DNA from: DATFVA01 sp963811905
Lineage (GTDB): Bacteria > Bacteroidota > Ignavibacteria > Ignavibacteriales > Ignavibacteriaceae
NCBI GenBank assembly: GCA_963811905.1
Contig: CAWETK010000015.1
Location: 1-64,000, forward strand
Length of the DNA stretch: 64,000 nucleotides
Reading direction: 5' to 3'
Numbering within the stretch: position 1 is the first letter of the stretch; every line of letters begins with the position of its first letter. The position numbers and the translations under genes are program-made. The notes beneath the pieces are model-generated. The model was not told the origin of the DNA. It was given only the letters and a program-made list of their open reading frames with translations, and ran no database searches. Below are positions 43,656-53,400 of this stretch, one piece after another.

Positions 43656-44222
43656 CTACTCTGACTTATGATTTTCAAGTATATAAATTGATCTCAGATT
43701 TCTATATTTCTGAGCATAATCCAACCCATATCCTATAACAAATTCACTTGGAATATCAAAGCCAATATAATCAATTTTCACATTATATTTAAGGCTTTTC
43801 GGTTTAACCAGAAGAGATACCACTTTCATACTAGCGGGGGAATAATATGCAATATGCTCCTCAATGAATTTAATAGATAATCCTGAGTCGACAATATCCT
43901 CAACAATTATAATATGCCTACCATTTACATCACAATTTAGTTCCTTAACCAGCGTAACTTTCCCCGAAGATATTTTTGCATCTCCGTAGCTGGAAAGTTT
44001 AAAAAAATCAATCTCACAATCTATATCAACATTTTTCACCAGATCGGACAGAAAAATGAATGCTCCATTTAAAACCCCGATGAAAATAGGCGACTTCCCT
44101 TCATAATCACGGGAAATCTCTTTTCCCATTTCTGTTATTCTTTCCTGAAGCCGGTCCTCTTCAATAAAAGGAATAAATACATCATCTTCAATTATCAGTT
44201 TACCATTTTTCAGTTCAGGCAT
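43656..44222 (-). CDS. hpt: hypoxanthine phosphoribosyltransferase
   Basis: Purine-salvage enzyme that converts hypoxanthine or guanine plus PRPP to IMP or GMP. The PRPP-binding loop IIIVEDIVDSGLSI is at about 105-118. PIFIGVLNGAFIF and FVIGYGLDYAQKYRNL are family motifs. 188 residues. Overlaps tilS by 13 bases, and tilS-hpt-ftsH is a gene order widely conserved in bacteria. Confidence 0.95.
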   Translation of the reverse strand: MPELKNGKLIIEDDVFIPFIEEDRLQERITEMGKEISRDYEGKSPIFIGVLNGAFIFLSDLVKNVDIDCEIDFFKLSSYGDAKISSGKVTLVKELNCDVNGRHIIIVEDIVDSGLSIKFIEEHIAYYSPASMKVVSLLVKPKSLKYNVKIDYIGFDIPSEFVIGYGLDYAQKYRNLRSIYILENHKSE

Positions 44223-45574
44223 AATTCCAGTATTTTTTGTGTTGAAGAAGTAATTTTAAACCTGTCGTCAATACGTAATCCTATTACCCAGACTACTTTA
44301 TTGCTGTTCAACAAGATTAGATGATTTTTTTTATCAGAAGACTCAACTTTCTGTTCATTCAGGAAATCAGATATCTTTTTAGATCCTTTCATTCCAATCG
44401 GGTGAAACGAGTCGCCTTTTTTCCATCTTCTTATTGTAAATTCAGCACTTACAGCATCTGCTGAAATATACTCTTTATTTTTATTATTTGAATAAATCAG
44501 TGATTCACGGTCACATTTTTTTATAGAAACTGTTCCTGAGGGGGTATTTTTCTTTTCCCCGATACTGATCTTCTCAAGGTAATTCTCCGGATTTTTCTCT
44601 CTTCGGAAAATCTTGAGATAGTCTCTTTCCCTGAAAACAATAATTCCCCCGGAAAGTTCAATTTGTTTTCCCGCCTGTGCGGTGACTAATGACAGGATTT
44701 TCCTGATATCATTTGAGAAAACCTGAATATTTAATTCACGTTCAAGTAAGGACTTCAACAGAAGTCCTTTTAAGGATTCTTTAGCCTTATTCAGGTCGCT
44801 GATGCGCAGCTTAAGATTCCCAGCGGGGTCTTTTTTAATTTCCCGGAACAGATCTGCTTCACTGTTCAAGATAAATTCTTTTATATTCCTGAAATTTTCT
44901 GCAGATACCAGTAATGATCTGTCGACAGAGGGGTTTAATTTTTCTTTTATCAGCGGTAGTATCTTATTACGCAGGTAATTTCTTTCAAAATCAATTCCTT
45001 CATTCGATTTGTCTGTCCTGAAAGGGATTTGATTCCGGCTAAGGTACGAAAGGATCTCTTCCTTTGTAAAGCATAATACGGGACGGATGATATTCTCTCT
45101 CTTTTCGGGAATACCGGAGATTCCATCAAGTCCGGTACCTTTAATAAGATTCAGCAGCACAGTTTCCGTATTGTCATTAGCATTATGTGCAGTTGCGATC
45201 TTATCAAGTTTGTTCTGTTTCAGAATACGCCCGAATTCCTTATACCTGATAATCCTTCCTGCTTCCTCGAGAGAGTAACCATTTCTCCGGGCAAATGATC
45301 TTACGTTCTTTTTTACAGAATAAAATCCAATCTTTTCATTACTGCATAACTCTTTACAGAAAAGCTCATCTTCATCTGCGTCTTTACCGCGAAGACTATG
45401 GTTAATATGAACTGCGGACAGTTCTATCTTCAAACGTCTGCTGAACTTAACCAGGAGGTGAAGAAGGAAAACAGAATCAGGTCCCCCGCTCAATGCAGCC
45501 AGGATCTTTTCTCCTGCTTTTATCAGTCTATGCTCATCAATATATTTGAGGAATCTCTGTTCTATTCTGTCCAT
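44210..45574 (-). CDS. tilS: tRNA(Ile)-lysidine synthase
   Basis: Makes lysidine at C34 of tRNA-Ile2 so that it reads AUA. The ATP pyrophosphatase loop ALSGGPDSVFLLHLL is at about 27-41. HINHSLRGKDADEDELFC and ATAHNANDNTETVL are the N-terminal motifs and RKWKKGDSF-type sequence (RRWKKGDSFHPIGMKGSKK) marks the C-terminal domain. 454 residues from the ATG at 45574, whose A is shared with the ribE stop codon (TGATG). A TTG one codon upstream is less likely. Confidence 0.96.
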   Translation of the reverse strand: MDRIEQRFLKYIDEHRLIKAGEKILAALSGGPDSVFLLHLLVKFSRRLKIELSAVHINHSLRGKDADEDELFCKELCSNEKIGFYSVKKNVRSFARRNGYSLEEAGRIIRYKEFGRILKQNKLDKIATAHNANDNTETVLLNLIKGTGLDGISGIPEKRENIIRPVLCFTKEEILSYLSRNQIPFRTDKSNEGIDFERNYLRNKILPLIKEKLNPSVDRSLLVSAENFRNIKEFILNSEADLFREIKKDPAGNLKLRISDLNKAKESLKGLLLKSLLERELNIQVFSNDIRKILSLVTAQAGKQIELSGGIIVFRERDYLKIFRREKNPENYLEKISIGEKKNTPSGTVSIKKCDRESLIYSNNKNKEYISADAVSAEFTIRRWKKGDSFHPIGMKGSKKISDFLNEQKVESSDKKNHLILLNSNKVVWVIGLRIDDRFKITSSTQKILELCLN

Positions 45575-46179
45575 CAAAAACCGGGTTGTTCTTTATTCTC
45601 CATTATTCTCTCGACATATTTCCCCAGTACATCAAATTCAAGGTTGACAGTACTTCCAGGCTTTTTTGTAGAGAAAACTGTTTCATGCCAGGTGTGTGGA
45701 ATTATACCAATCCCGAATACATTATCCCGAAGTTCAGCGACTGTCATACTGACTCCATCGATTGAAACCGAACCCACATAGATGAGATACTGCTTGAATT
45801 CCTCCGGGAAACGGATTTTCATAAAATGACTGTTCGACAATTCTTTAATCTCCACAACTTCGCCTTTTGTATCAACATGTCCAAGCACGAAATGTCCCCC
45901 CAGTCTCGCATCCGCTTTTAACGGCCGCTCAAGATTTACATAGTCACCTATAGTCAGATCGCCAAGGTTAGTTTTCTTCAATGTTTCCTCTATAGTATCC
46001 ATCGAAACCGAATCAGCTTTTTTCTCAACTACAGTGAGGCAGCAGCCGTTAACGCTGATACTGCTTCCGATTACCGTATCTTCAAGCACTTTTTCAGCCT
46101 TTATCTCAAGCCGGTAGCCGTCGCCCGTCCTTATTTTATTTATCAGAGTTCCTTTTTCCTCAACAAGCCCCGTAAACAT
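45574..46179 (-). CDS. ribE: riboflavin synthase, alpha subunit
   Basis: Dismutates two 6,7-dimethyl-8-ribityllumazine to riboflavin plus pyrimidine dione. 201 residues with two lumazine-binding repeats: MFTGLVEEKG to about 95 (SISVNGCCLTVVEKKADS), and GGHFVLGHVDTKGEV to about 190 (SVSIDGVSMTV). Full length. 93 bases after ribD. No FMN riboswitch is visible in that gap. Confidence 0.96.
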   Translation of the reverse strand: MFTGLVEEKGTLINKIRTGDGYRLEIKAEKVLEDTVIGSSISVNGCCLTVVEKKADSVSMDTIEETLKKTNLGDLTIGDYVNLERPLKADARLGGHFVLGHVDTKGEVVEIKELSNSHFMKIRFPEEFKQYLIYVGSVSIDGVSMTVAELRDNVFGIGIIPHTWHETVFSTKKPGSTVNLEFDVLGKYVERIMENKEQPGF

Positions 46180-46272
46180 TTGTATGCTCCTGAATTATAA
46201 TATTTAAATTTTGAAGTTTTAAAGTTACAAATATTTTGCGGAGAGTCGAAAAGATGAGAAAAAATAAAGGGA

Positions 46273-47358
46273 TTATTTTTCAAGCCTGAGCAGGAGATCT
46301 TCGCCTATCTTATCGAAGCTTTTAATTTTAACATTGAGGGTGCGTTTGATACTTTTTACACCTATATTTTCAACAACGGGGATCCCTTCGCCGATAATTT
46401 TAGGTGAGATGAACAGGAAGATGTCATCATAAAGTCCGCTCCTTATAAAAGAGGAGAACACACGGCTACCGCCTTCCACAAGTACTGAAGCGACATTATT
46501 CTTGCCCAGTTCCAGCAATACGTTCTTCAGGTTGAGGCTGCCGTTCTTATCCTCCCTGGCAAATATCACCTGAACCCCAAACGATTCAAGTTTCTTTATC
46601 TTTCTCTTATTTTCATTATTCTTTGAAGTAACCAGGATGGTTTTATGATCGTTATTTCTTGTAAATAATTTCTTATCGGTTTTAAGAGTCAATGCGCTGT
46701 CCAGAATAATTCTTCTTGGGTTTCTGCCATCAGTCAATCTGACTGTGAGTGAAGGATCATCCTTTCCGACAGTACCCGAACCGACAAGCACTGCATCATA
46801 ATTTGCCCTTAATTGATGAACAAATTTCCTTGACGGCATAGATGATATCCACTGAGAACCTCCCCGCGAGTCAGCAATTTTTCCGTCAAGCGTCTGTGCG
46901 GCTTTAAGGGAGATGAACGGCATTTTCTTTGTGATATATTTGAAGAAAAATCTGTTGAGGCTTATGCAGTCATTTTCAAGCACACCCACTTTTACATCTA
47001 TACCGGCAGATTTAAGTTTTTTAACACCGTTTCCGCTGACGAGGGGATTCATATCAAGGGTACCGATGACAACTTTTTTAATTTTATTCCGGATTATCTG
47101 GTCAACACAAGGAGGGGTTTTTCCGAAATGACTGCATGGTTCCAGGTTGATGAATAAAGTACTTCCATCGACCGGTTCTTTTGCATTTTCAATGGCATTT
47201 ATTTCAGCGTGGTTTGCTCCGAATTTTTGATGATAACCAGCTCCGATTATCCTATCATTCTTTACGAGTATACATCCTACAAGAGGATTGGGACTAACTT
47301 CTCCTATACCTTTCTTTGCAATTTCTAATGCTAACTGTATGTAGGATTCATCAGTCAA
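46273..47358 (-). CDS. ribD: bifunctional riboflavin deaminase/reductase
   Basis: Catalyses the deamination and reduction steps after GTP cyclohydrolase II in riboflavin synthesis. The N-terminal deaminase (1-145) has zinc ligands in HAEINAIENA and PCSHFGKTPPC. The C-terminal reductase domain (about 150-361) has KAAQTLDGKIAD, GSGTVGKDDPSLTVR and VEGGSRVFSSF. 361 residues. Twenty bases downstream of greA. ribAB and ribH are not in the window. Confidence 0.96.
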   Translation of the reverse strand: MTDESYIQLALEIAKKGIGEVSPNPLVGCILVKNDRIIGAGYHQKFGANHAEINAIENAKEPVDGSTLFINLEPCSHFGKTPPCVDQIIRNKIKKVVIGTLDMNPLVSGNGVKKLKSAGIDVKVGVLENDCISLNRFFFKYITKKMPFISLKAAQTLDGKIADSRGGSQWISSMPSRKFVHQLRANYDAVLVGSGTVGKDDPSLTVRLTDGRNPRRIILDSALTLKTDKKLFTRNNDHKTILVTSKNNENKRKIKKLESFGVQVIFAREDKNGSLNLKNVLLELGKNNVASVLVEGGSRVFSSFIRSGLYDDIFLFISPKIIGEGIPVVENIGVKSIKRTLNVKIKSFDKIGEDLLLRLEK

Positions 47359-47378
47359 ATTATATGGACTGTTGAAAA

Positions 47379-47855
47379 TTATTTAATGTTTAAAATTTCG
47401 AACTCCAGCATTCCTGCCGGGGCTTTTACTTTTACTTTGTCTCCAACTTTTGAACCCATCAGTCCCTGCCCTACCGGGGAAGTAACGGAAATCTTACCTG
47501 CCTGGAAGTCAGCTTCTTCAGGCGAGACCAGGGTGTATTCAATTTTCTTTTTATTCTTAACGTTCAATATACTTACTGTTGAGAGAATATGCACCTTATC
47601 ATTAGTAAACTGATTAGCATCAATTATCCTTGCTCTTGAGACAGTATCCTCAAGCTTGCTTATCCTCAGCTCAAACAGGCCCTGCTCTTCTTTGGCAGCA
47701 TCGTATTCAGCATTTTCTGAAAGATCGCCATGGGCGCGGGCTTCGGCTATCTTCTGTGCGATCTCTTTTCGTCCGTTGATTTTTAATTCCCGAAGTTCTT
47801 TTTCTAATTCGACCAGCCGTTCCCTGGTTAAATAAACAAAATTTCCTTCCGACAT
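47379..47855 (-). CDS. greA: transcription elongation factor GreA
   Basis: Rescues backtracked RNA polymerase by stimulating transcript cleavage. 158 residues from the ATG at 47855, the same length as E. coli GreA. The coiled-coil tip has the acidic residues in GDLSENAEYDAAKEEQ and the C-terminal FKBP-like domain has SPVGQGLMGSKVGDKV. A longer frame starting at 47903 would add 16 non-conserved residues, so the internal ATG is preferred. First gene of the long minus-strand run to 39812. Confidence 0.96.
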   Translation of the reverse strand: MSEGNFVYLTRERLVELEKELRELKINGRKEIAQKIAEARAHGDLSENAEYDAAKEEQGLFELRISKLEDTVSRARIIDANQFTNDKVHILSTVSILNVKNKKKIEYTLVSPEEADFQAGKISVTSPVGQGLMGSKVGDKVKVKAPAGMLEFEILNIK

Positions 47856-48163
47856 CTCACTTCCCAGATTATTGGTGAATTTAAAAAAAAATTGCCACCG
47901 CATTCAGCAGTGGTCAGTTCGAAAATAAATAATAAAACTTTCCTTGTCAAGATTGGATCATCACTTAGCTGTTAAATATCAGAGTTAATTTTTTGATTAT
48001 TTAAATACAAAGCATTGTCTGTCATAATAATCGGATGGATATGAATGGTAAAAATTAATTGGCAGAGAATAAGCCAGGTTTATAGAATGAAATTGTGAAG
48101 AATTTTTAGGATACAAATGAGCTGTTAGGATGGTATGTTTTGTGTTTAAATATTATACAAGTT

Positions 48164-48176
48164 TGACAAAATGTCA
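48164..48176. promoter_or_regulatory. palindrome TGACA-AAA-TGTCA, copy 1
   Basis: Perfect 5-bp arms TGACA and TGTCA around AAA, followed by GT. The identical motif recurs 138 bases away at 48302-48314. Candidate operator pair upstream of greA. About 310 bases from its start, so the link is weak. Confidence 0.4.
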
Positions 48177-48180
48177 GTCA

Positions 48181-48235
48181 CCGTAGTTACACCGTATTTT
48201 GAGGCCGGTTAGAGGCCTTTTAAAGGCCGGGAGGA
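48181..48235. repeat. GGCCG-rich dispersed element, copy 2
   Basis: CCGTAGTTACACCGT, then TTGAGGCCGGTTAGAGGCC, matching the start of the element at 2551-2630. It includes the palindrome GGCCTTT-T-AAAGGCC (48214-48228). Confidence 0.6.
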
Positions 48236-48301
48236 CTCAAAATGAGACACGGCAAAAATAGGCTAAAAACGCACTTTTGGGTTGTTGATTTAATCAACAT
48301 A

Positions 48302-48314
48302 TGACAAAATGTCA
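48302..48314. promoter_or_regulatory. palindrome TGACA-AAA-TGTCA, copy 2
   Basis: Identical to 48164-48176, also followed by GT. It lies inside the 3' flank of the peptidase gene and upstream of greA. Confidence 0.4.
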
Positions 48315-48413
48315 GTGTAGCAATTTGAGATTGGATGGATAAAATTTATTGATGCTTTACTTTTTATTTAGCCTAATCTTCTTACCAATTTAATTATTTT
48401 TTTCTCAGTTTGG

Positions 48414-48470
48414 AAGCGATTCAGCGAATTCGCTTTACGAACTTTAGCGATTCAGCGAATCGCTGTACAG
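48414..48470. repeat. AGC-loop hairpin repeats, cluster 3
   Basis: Copy 1 (48414-48439): arm AAGCGATTC, loop AGC, arm GAATTCGCTT (one bulge), tail TACG. Copy 2 (48446-48470): arms AGCGATTC and GAATCGCT, perfect 8 bp, loop AGC, tail GTACAG. Ends 13 bases before the stop codon of the M1 peptidase gene. Confidence 0.8.
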
Positions 48471-48483
48471 GCAGTCCGGCGGG

Positions 48484-50484
48484 TCATTTTGCGGCAGCCA
48501 TTTTTTTGGTAATAGAATAGCCGGGAACGGTGAGTTTGTAATAATAGATGCCACTCGACAATCCTGCAATCTCAAATTTAACTTCATATGTCCCGGCAGG
48601 TTTCTCTTCATTAACAAGCACTGCTACCTCCTGTCCAAGTGAATTATAGACCGTTATTTTAACCGGCACGAAACCCTGCTGACTTACCGGAATTTCATAA
48701 CGAATAGTGGTTGAAGGATTAAACGGGTTAGGGTAGTTCTGATCAAGAGTATAGTTTTCAGGTTTTGTTACATCTACTGAGTCAGCTATTTGTACTTCTT
48801 TCATTATAAGGTTGCGGGGATCAAATGAAAGATATTCGGGTTTGCCGGTTACCTTGAATTCAAACTCCTGCATAATTTGATCATTAAAGACTGTTACAAT
48901 AGTATCTTTCTCAGTAGTATGTATTTTTATTTCGACCGGCATTGTAAAATACGAAGGCTCACCATTGGGATTCTGGGTGAGCTTAAAATTTATTGTGAAG
49001 ATGTTCGTACCGGATTTTTTGAAATCCCAGCTGTACCTGTAGCGCGGATAGTTTTTGCCGTATATCCATTCATCAAAAAAATAACCCAGGTCTTTGCCGT
49101 ATACATCTTCAGCTATTCTCCTGAAGTCGGCTGTTGAAGCGTTATTATACCTGAGATCAGGGGAGGCGGCGTAGGTTTTCATAATATTAAAAAATACAGA
49201 ATCTCCTACTACTCCCCTCAGCATATGCAGAACTACCGCCCCTTTGGCATACGTGCTTGCATAATCGAATATCGTGGATACCGAACTTATATCTTCTGCA
49301 TAAACAGTACTTTTCGATTCTTTTGCATAAGTCATGAGCGATTCAATATAAGGACCATAAGAGGATGGATCAACTGCTTCAAAGTATACTGCTTCAGAGT
49401 AAGTTGCGAATCCTTCATTCAGCCAGATTTCATGCCAGTTCTTACAGGTAATCATATCCCCGAACCACTGGTGAGCAAGTTCATGTGCAATAATGGACTC
49501 ACTAAAACTTCCGAGGGATGTAATTGTCTGATGTTCCATTCCACCTGACCACCCGAACTCTGCGTGTCCGTATTTCTGATCTATAAAGGGATAAAGTCCG
49601 TACTTTTCAGAAAAGATCGACAGCATTCCTGTAGTTTTATCGAGTAGATGTTTGACATTATCAAAATGTTCAGGATATATATAATGTACTACCAGCATTG
49701 AGTCGGCTGGAGAATAATGGAAGTAATTTTTATAGACAGTGTAGTTAGTTATTGCCATTGAAATAAGATAATTAGCAATAGGGTATTTATTGAACCAGAA
49801 ATAGGTATGTGTTCCATTCCCGTTTTCGATGACCTGCTGAAGCACGCCATTGGAGACAGGAATTAAATTGTCTGCACAGGTCAGGTTCACCTGTGAAGAA
49901 TCAACTTTATCATCGGGATTATCTTTGCATGGCCACCAATCCTTAGCGCCGTATGGTTCACTCAATGTCCAAATCGCAGGACTCCCATTATGGGAACCAA
50001 ATTCAATACTGCCGAAACCGTTTGAGGCCGGAACGCCCTGATAATAAACTATTACTGAGAACCTCTCACCCTGCAGGTATGTGCGCTGCAGAGTGATATT
50101 CAGCCTGTCATCCTGGTGTGTATAAGATAAACTTACATTACCGGAGACAACAGAATCAACACTAAGTCTATTACTCAGATCAAGGAAAAAGGAATTTAAG
50201 GATGCTGAAGCCGGAACAGCATCGACACGTACAGTACCTTTCAGGAAGTCAGACGTATAATTTAAAGTAAGATCAAGCTTATAATATTTTGCATCGATAG
50301 CAGCGTCGCCCGGATATAAAACTTTCGATATTGCCTGCGAGTTTATAAATTCCTGTTTCTCCATCATCGCTGAAGATGTATCCACGCTCTGCGCAAGTAC
50401 CATCGATGAAAAAAGGAATATCAGCAATCCTGTCTTGTAAGTTTGTAACCTTTTTATTCTGCAATTTTTTATTTCTGCGATCAC
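48484..50484 (-). CDS. secreted M1 aminopeptidase with T9SS sorting domain
   Basis: Zinc aminopeptidase, predicted to be exported by Sec and then the type IX system. The start is taken as GTG at 50484, preceded by GAGGTG, giving 666 residues. The signal region is KTGLLIFLFSSMVLAQS. M1 zinc site HELAHQWFGD followed by NEGFATYSE. After a beta domain comes the C-terminal sorting domain: LDQNYPNPFNPSTTIRYEIP (about 20 residues) to SGIYYYKL and ITKKM at the end. An in-frame ATG at 50508 lies inside the upstream gene. GTG shares its G with the stop TAG of the AddB-like gene. Confidence 0.93.
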   Translation of the reverse strand: MIAEIKNCRIKRLQTYKTGLLIFLFSSMVLAQSVDTSSAMMEKQEFINSQAISKVLYPGDAAIDAKYYKLDLTLNYTSDFLKGTVRVDAVPASASLNSFFLDLSNRLSVDSVVSGNVSLSYTHQDDRLNITLQRTYLQGERFSVIVYYQGVPASNGFGSIEFGSHNGSPAIWTLSEPYGAKDWWPCKDNPDDKVDSSQVNLTCADNLIPVSNGVLQQVIENGNGTHTYFWFNKYPIANYLISMAITNYTVYKNYFHYSPADSMLVVHYIYPEHFDNVKHLLDKTTGMLSIFSEKYGLYPFIDQKYGHAEFGWSGGMEHQTITSLGSFSESIIAHELAHQWFGDMITCKNWHEIWLNEGFATYSEAVYFEAVDPSSYGPYIESLMTYAKESKSTVYAEDISSVSTIFDYASTYAKGAVVLHMLRGVVGDSVFFNIMKTYAASPDLRYNNASTADFRRIAEDVYGKDLGYFFDEWIYGKNYPRYRYSWDFKKSGTNIFTINFKLTQNPNGEPSYFTMPVEIKIHTTEKDTIVTVFNDQIMQEFEFKVTGKPEYLSFDPRNLIMKEVQIADSVDVTKPENYTLDQNYPNPFNPSTTIRYEIPVSQQGFVPVKITVYNSLGQEVAVLVNEEKPAGTYEVKFEIAGLSSGIYYYKLTVPGYSITKKMAAAK

Positions 50485-53400
50485 TAACCCACCTCTTCTA
50501 TTCTGCATATCGATCTGAATCCGCAGTAACGGCAGGCTTTCTCTTCCCTTTTATCGAGCTGCGACAGTCTGAAATCCCCGCGGCTGATTCCGTCCACATA
50601 CCTATTTATTGCCTCGAGGCAAATTTTTATTAATTCATAATACTTTGCGGTTATTTCCTCATCGCCGGCATTTCTGCCGAAGCTTATCTCCTTTCTTCCA
50701 AAGTCGCCCGATTTATACTTTAATGAATAAATGAGTGCTCCGGCGGGATCATAATCTTCGTTCAGTTCAGCTTTTATTATTTCCTTTGCTGCATAAAGAT
50801 AAAGCGGAAGCTGCAGCTGCAGACCATCAGACATATCCTGTTTTTTAAGACGGCTCCTCCCTGTTTTATAATCAAAAACTTTGAATGTCTTTTCCCCTTT
50901 ATTTATATCAATCCTGTCAATTTTTCCCCTGACTTTAATTTCACCGGCTTTTAATTCTTCTAAAAGCACTTTCTGCTGCGGGTCATTTCTTACCTGCCCA
51001 AACCCGGTTTCAAACAGCTCTGGCACATATCCTCCGGCATTTTCTCTTTCCGAAGTAAGGAACTTATAGAGTATGGAGTTTCTGCGTCTGCCTTCGATAC
51101 CGAATATCTTTTCTCTTTCAAAGAAAGACAGGGGTGAATTCAGATTTACTTCCTTAACCTTCGCATCAGCTATATTGAAGAGCAGCTTTTCCGCCTTAGC
51201 GAACACTTCATCGGTACAATTATCGAGAACAATATTCTCCTTTTTCAATGCAGAATAAAAATTAAAAAGAATAGAATGGATGAGGCTTCCCATTTCAAGT
51301 GCTTCAATTTCTTCTGTAGGTTCTTTAATTATATCCAGCTTCAGCACTCTTTCGGCGAAATACCTGTAGGGACAGGCTGCGTAAATTTCCAGCTGTGAAA
51401 TTGAGAACTCACGTTCTTTCATACCTGCAAGTTTATTTTTTGCTTCTTCTGAAATTCCCGCGGGAATGAAGCCGTTATATACAGACTCGGAAAACGGCAT
51501 TTCAGTTCTTTCACGATCAATAATCATTGCCTGTTCAATTTCTTCCAAATTCAGACCAGCGGAAGTCAGATCGAACACAGCACCGGCTTCAGCAACTCCT
51601 TTTTTACCGATAAAGTTTAAAAGCTGCTCCCTGGTATAGATAGTATTATCATATTCATTTTCATCGCCTGCAGTAATCTCGAATTTATTCATGAATTCCC
51701 TGAGGAAGTCAGACTTAACATATTCCTTTCTTTCCTCCTGCCGCGGGAAAGTCAGGTAAAGTTTTTTATTCCAGGTACAGAGCGACTGATAGAACAAATA
51801 TCTTTCTTCGGTGAGATGATTTATTTCTCCTTTTACTTTAGCCATCGAGCCGGAGAAAAAAATCTCAGGAGAAAACCGCGTGGGGAAATCTCCATCGCAT
51901 AATCCGCCGATGAAAAGATACCCTGATTTTAGTCCCCGAATCTCATTCATCGTAGTTATCTGCACTCCATAACCGGGTTTTTCTTTTATATTGTACCGGG
52001 ATGAGCTTACCGCCATCCTGATATTATGAAGAAAGAAACCGGTGGAAAACTTCTCTTCCTTACCGAACTGATCCTGAAGCAGTGAGATGATCTCATCTGC
52101 CGTATCCATTAGTACCGTCAATGATTTGATATTCTTTTCCGCCTCGTCTGGTTCTCCGGCCAGCAATCGGACAGGAAGCTGCAGCCCGTTAATAAGATCC
52201 GACAGGTTTTTTTTGAATTCGGGGATATTCATTTTGTGCAGAAAAGGATCCAGGAAGTCGTGTATTTTATCAATGTCGTTTAATGCTTTACGCAGCGCCT
52301 CCTTCTTGCCCGGGAGGTCATAGGAATCATCATCACTTTCCTCTATCGAAACTATTGCTTCATTCAGGGTTCTCTGCCAGTTATCAAATCCCGATATAAT
52401 TTTCAGATTGACAGAAGCTCTTAAGAGATTAGTAACATTGATCCCTTTAATATCAAGTATGCCGCCGCTCAGCGCCCTGAAGATGTTCTTATAGTAAAAA
52501 TCATTTTCCGCTATTTCAAGGAAACTGATTAGCGCTGTAACCGGCGGTGCTGTATCAAGGGGAAACCTGTCGGTTAAATTAAACGGCAGACCGTACAGCG
52601 GGAAAATATCCCGGATAATATTGGAGTAATGACTTATAAGGTTGAACACAATATAAATTTCTTCGGGTTTAACTCCTTTTTGTAATATCAGTTCTTTTAT
52701 CTCCGAGGCTATCAATTCGATTTCCTTTTCCCTTGTAGCAGCGGAGATAACTTTGATTTCATTTTTATAATTTCTGATAACCCTGTCAGCATTTTTTCTG
52801 AAGAGGTTTTCCCTTACCTCATCCTGGAATCGTGTGAATAACGAAGTTGATTTATCGCCTGCTGGTTTGAAACCCTTAGCAAGAAAATTATTATAACAGG
52901 GGTCCAGATGAGAAAATATGAGAGGGTTATACCTGAAGTAATCGAAGCTCAGGAAGAGTTCCGATTTGTTTACTGATGTCAGTCTATCAATAATTTCGAC
53001 CTCGGGAAGGGTGAACTCATCAAAGCCCATAATAATAATGAGCTTTACATCAGGATACAGGTGTGTAAAATTACCGGCAAAATCTTTATCATCCAGTCCA
53101 AGCAACGATGAATAAATGTCGCCTGTTTCTTTAAGTCCTAATGAAATTAATTTTTTTTGATACTCCTCATAAACATCGGCAATATCGAAAGCCTTATTCT
53201 GTTCAGAGCCTGTTAACGATTGAGCTTCAATCCTTATTTTAGCGGGACCAATGCCGTGTCTTTTATATTCAGCTATAACATTCCGTATCCTTTCCAGCGT
53301 CCCCCCGGGAATTTCACCGCCGTACCCGGAAAAGTACTTAAGCTTTACAGCATTGAAGCTCTGCTGAAGAATGACCGAAGCGGAAGCATCGCTTAAAGCA

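Larger units (their letters stand above)
47904..48483. other. gene-free upstream region of greA
   Basis: About 580 bases with no coding region. It holds two identical palindromes (48164-48176, 48302-48314), a GGCCG-type dispersed element (48181-48235), and, next to the peptidase stop codon, hairpin repeats (48414-48470). The greA promoter is expected here but was not assigned. Confidence 0.7.

Noticed and set aside
46180..46272. FMN riboswitch before the riboflavin genes
   Set aside because: The 93-base gap between ribD and ribE and the region before greA do not show the expected conserved core.
3385..48470. Hairpin clusters as ordinary rho-independent terminators
   Set aside because: In the sense of the adjacent minus-strand genes the hairpins are not followed by a U tract; at 3385-3420 they are followed by an A-rich run.
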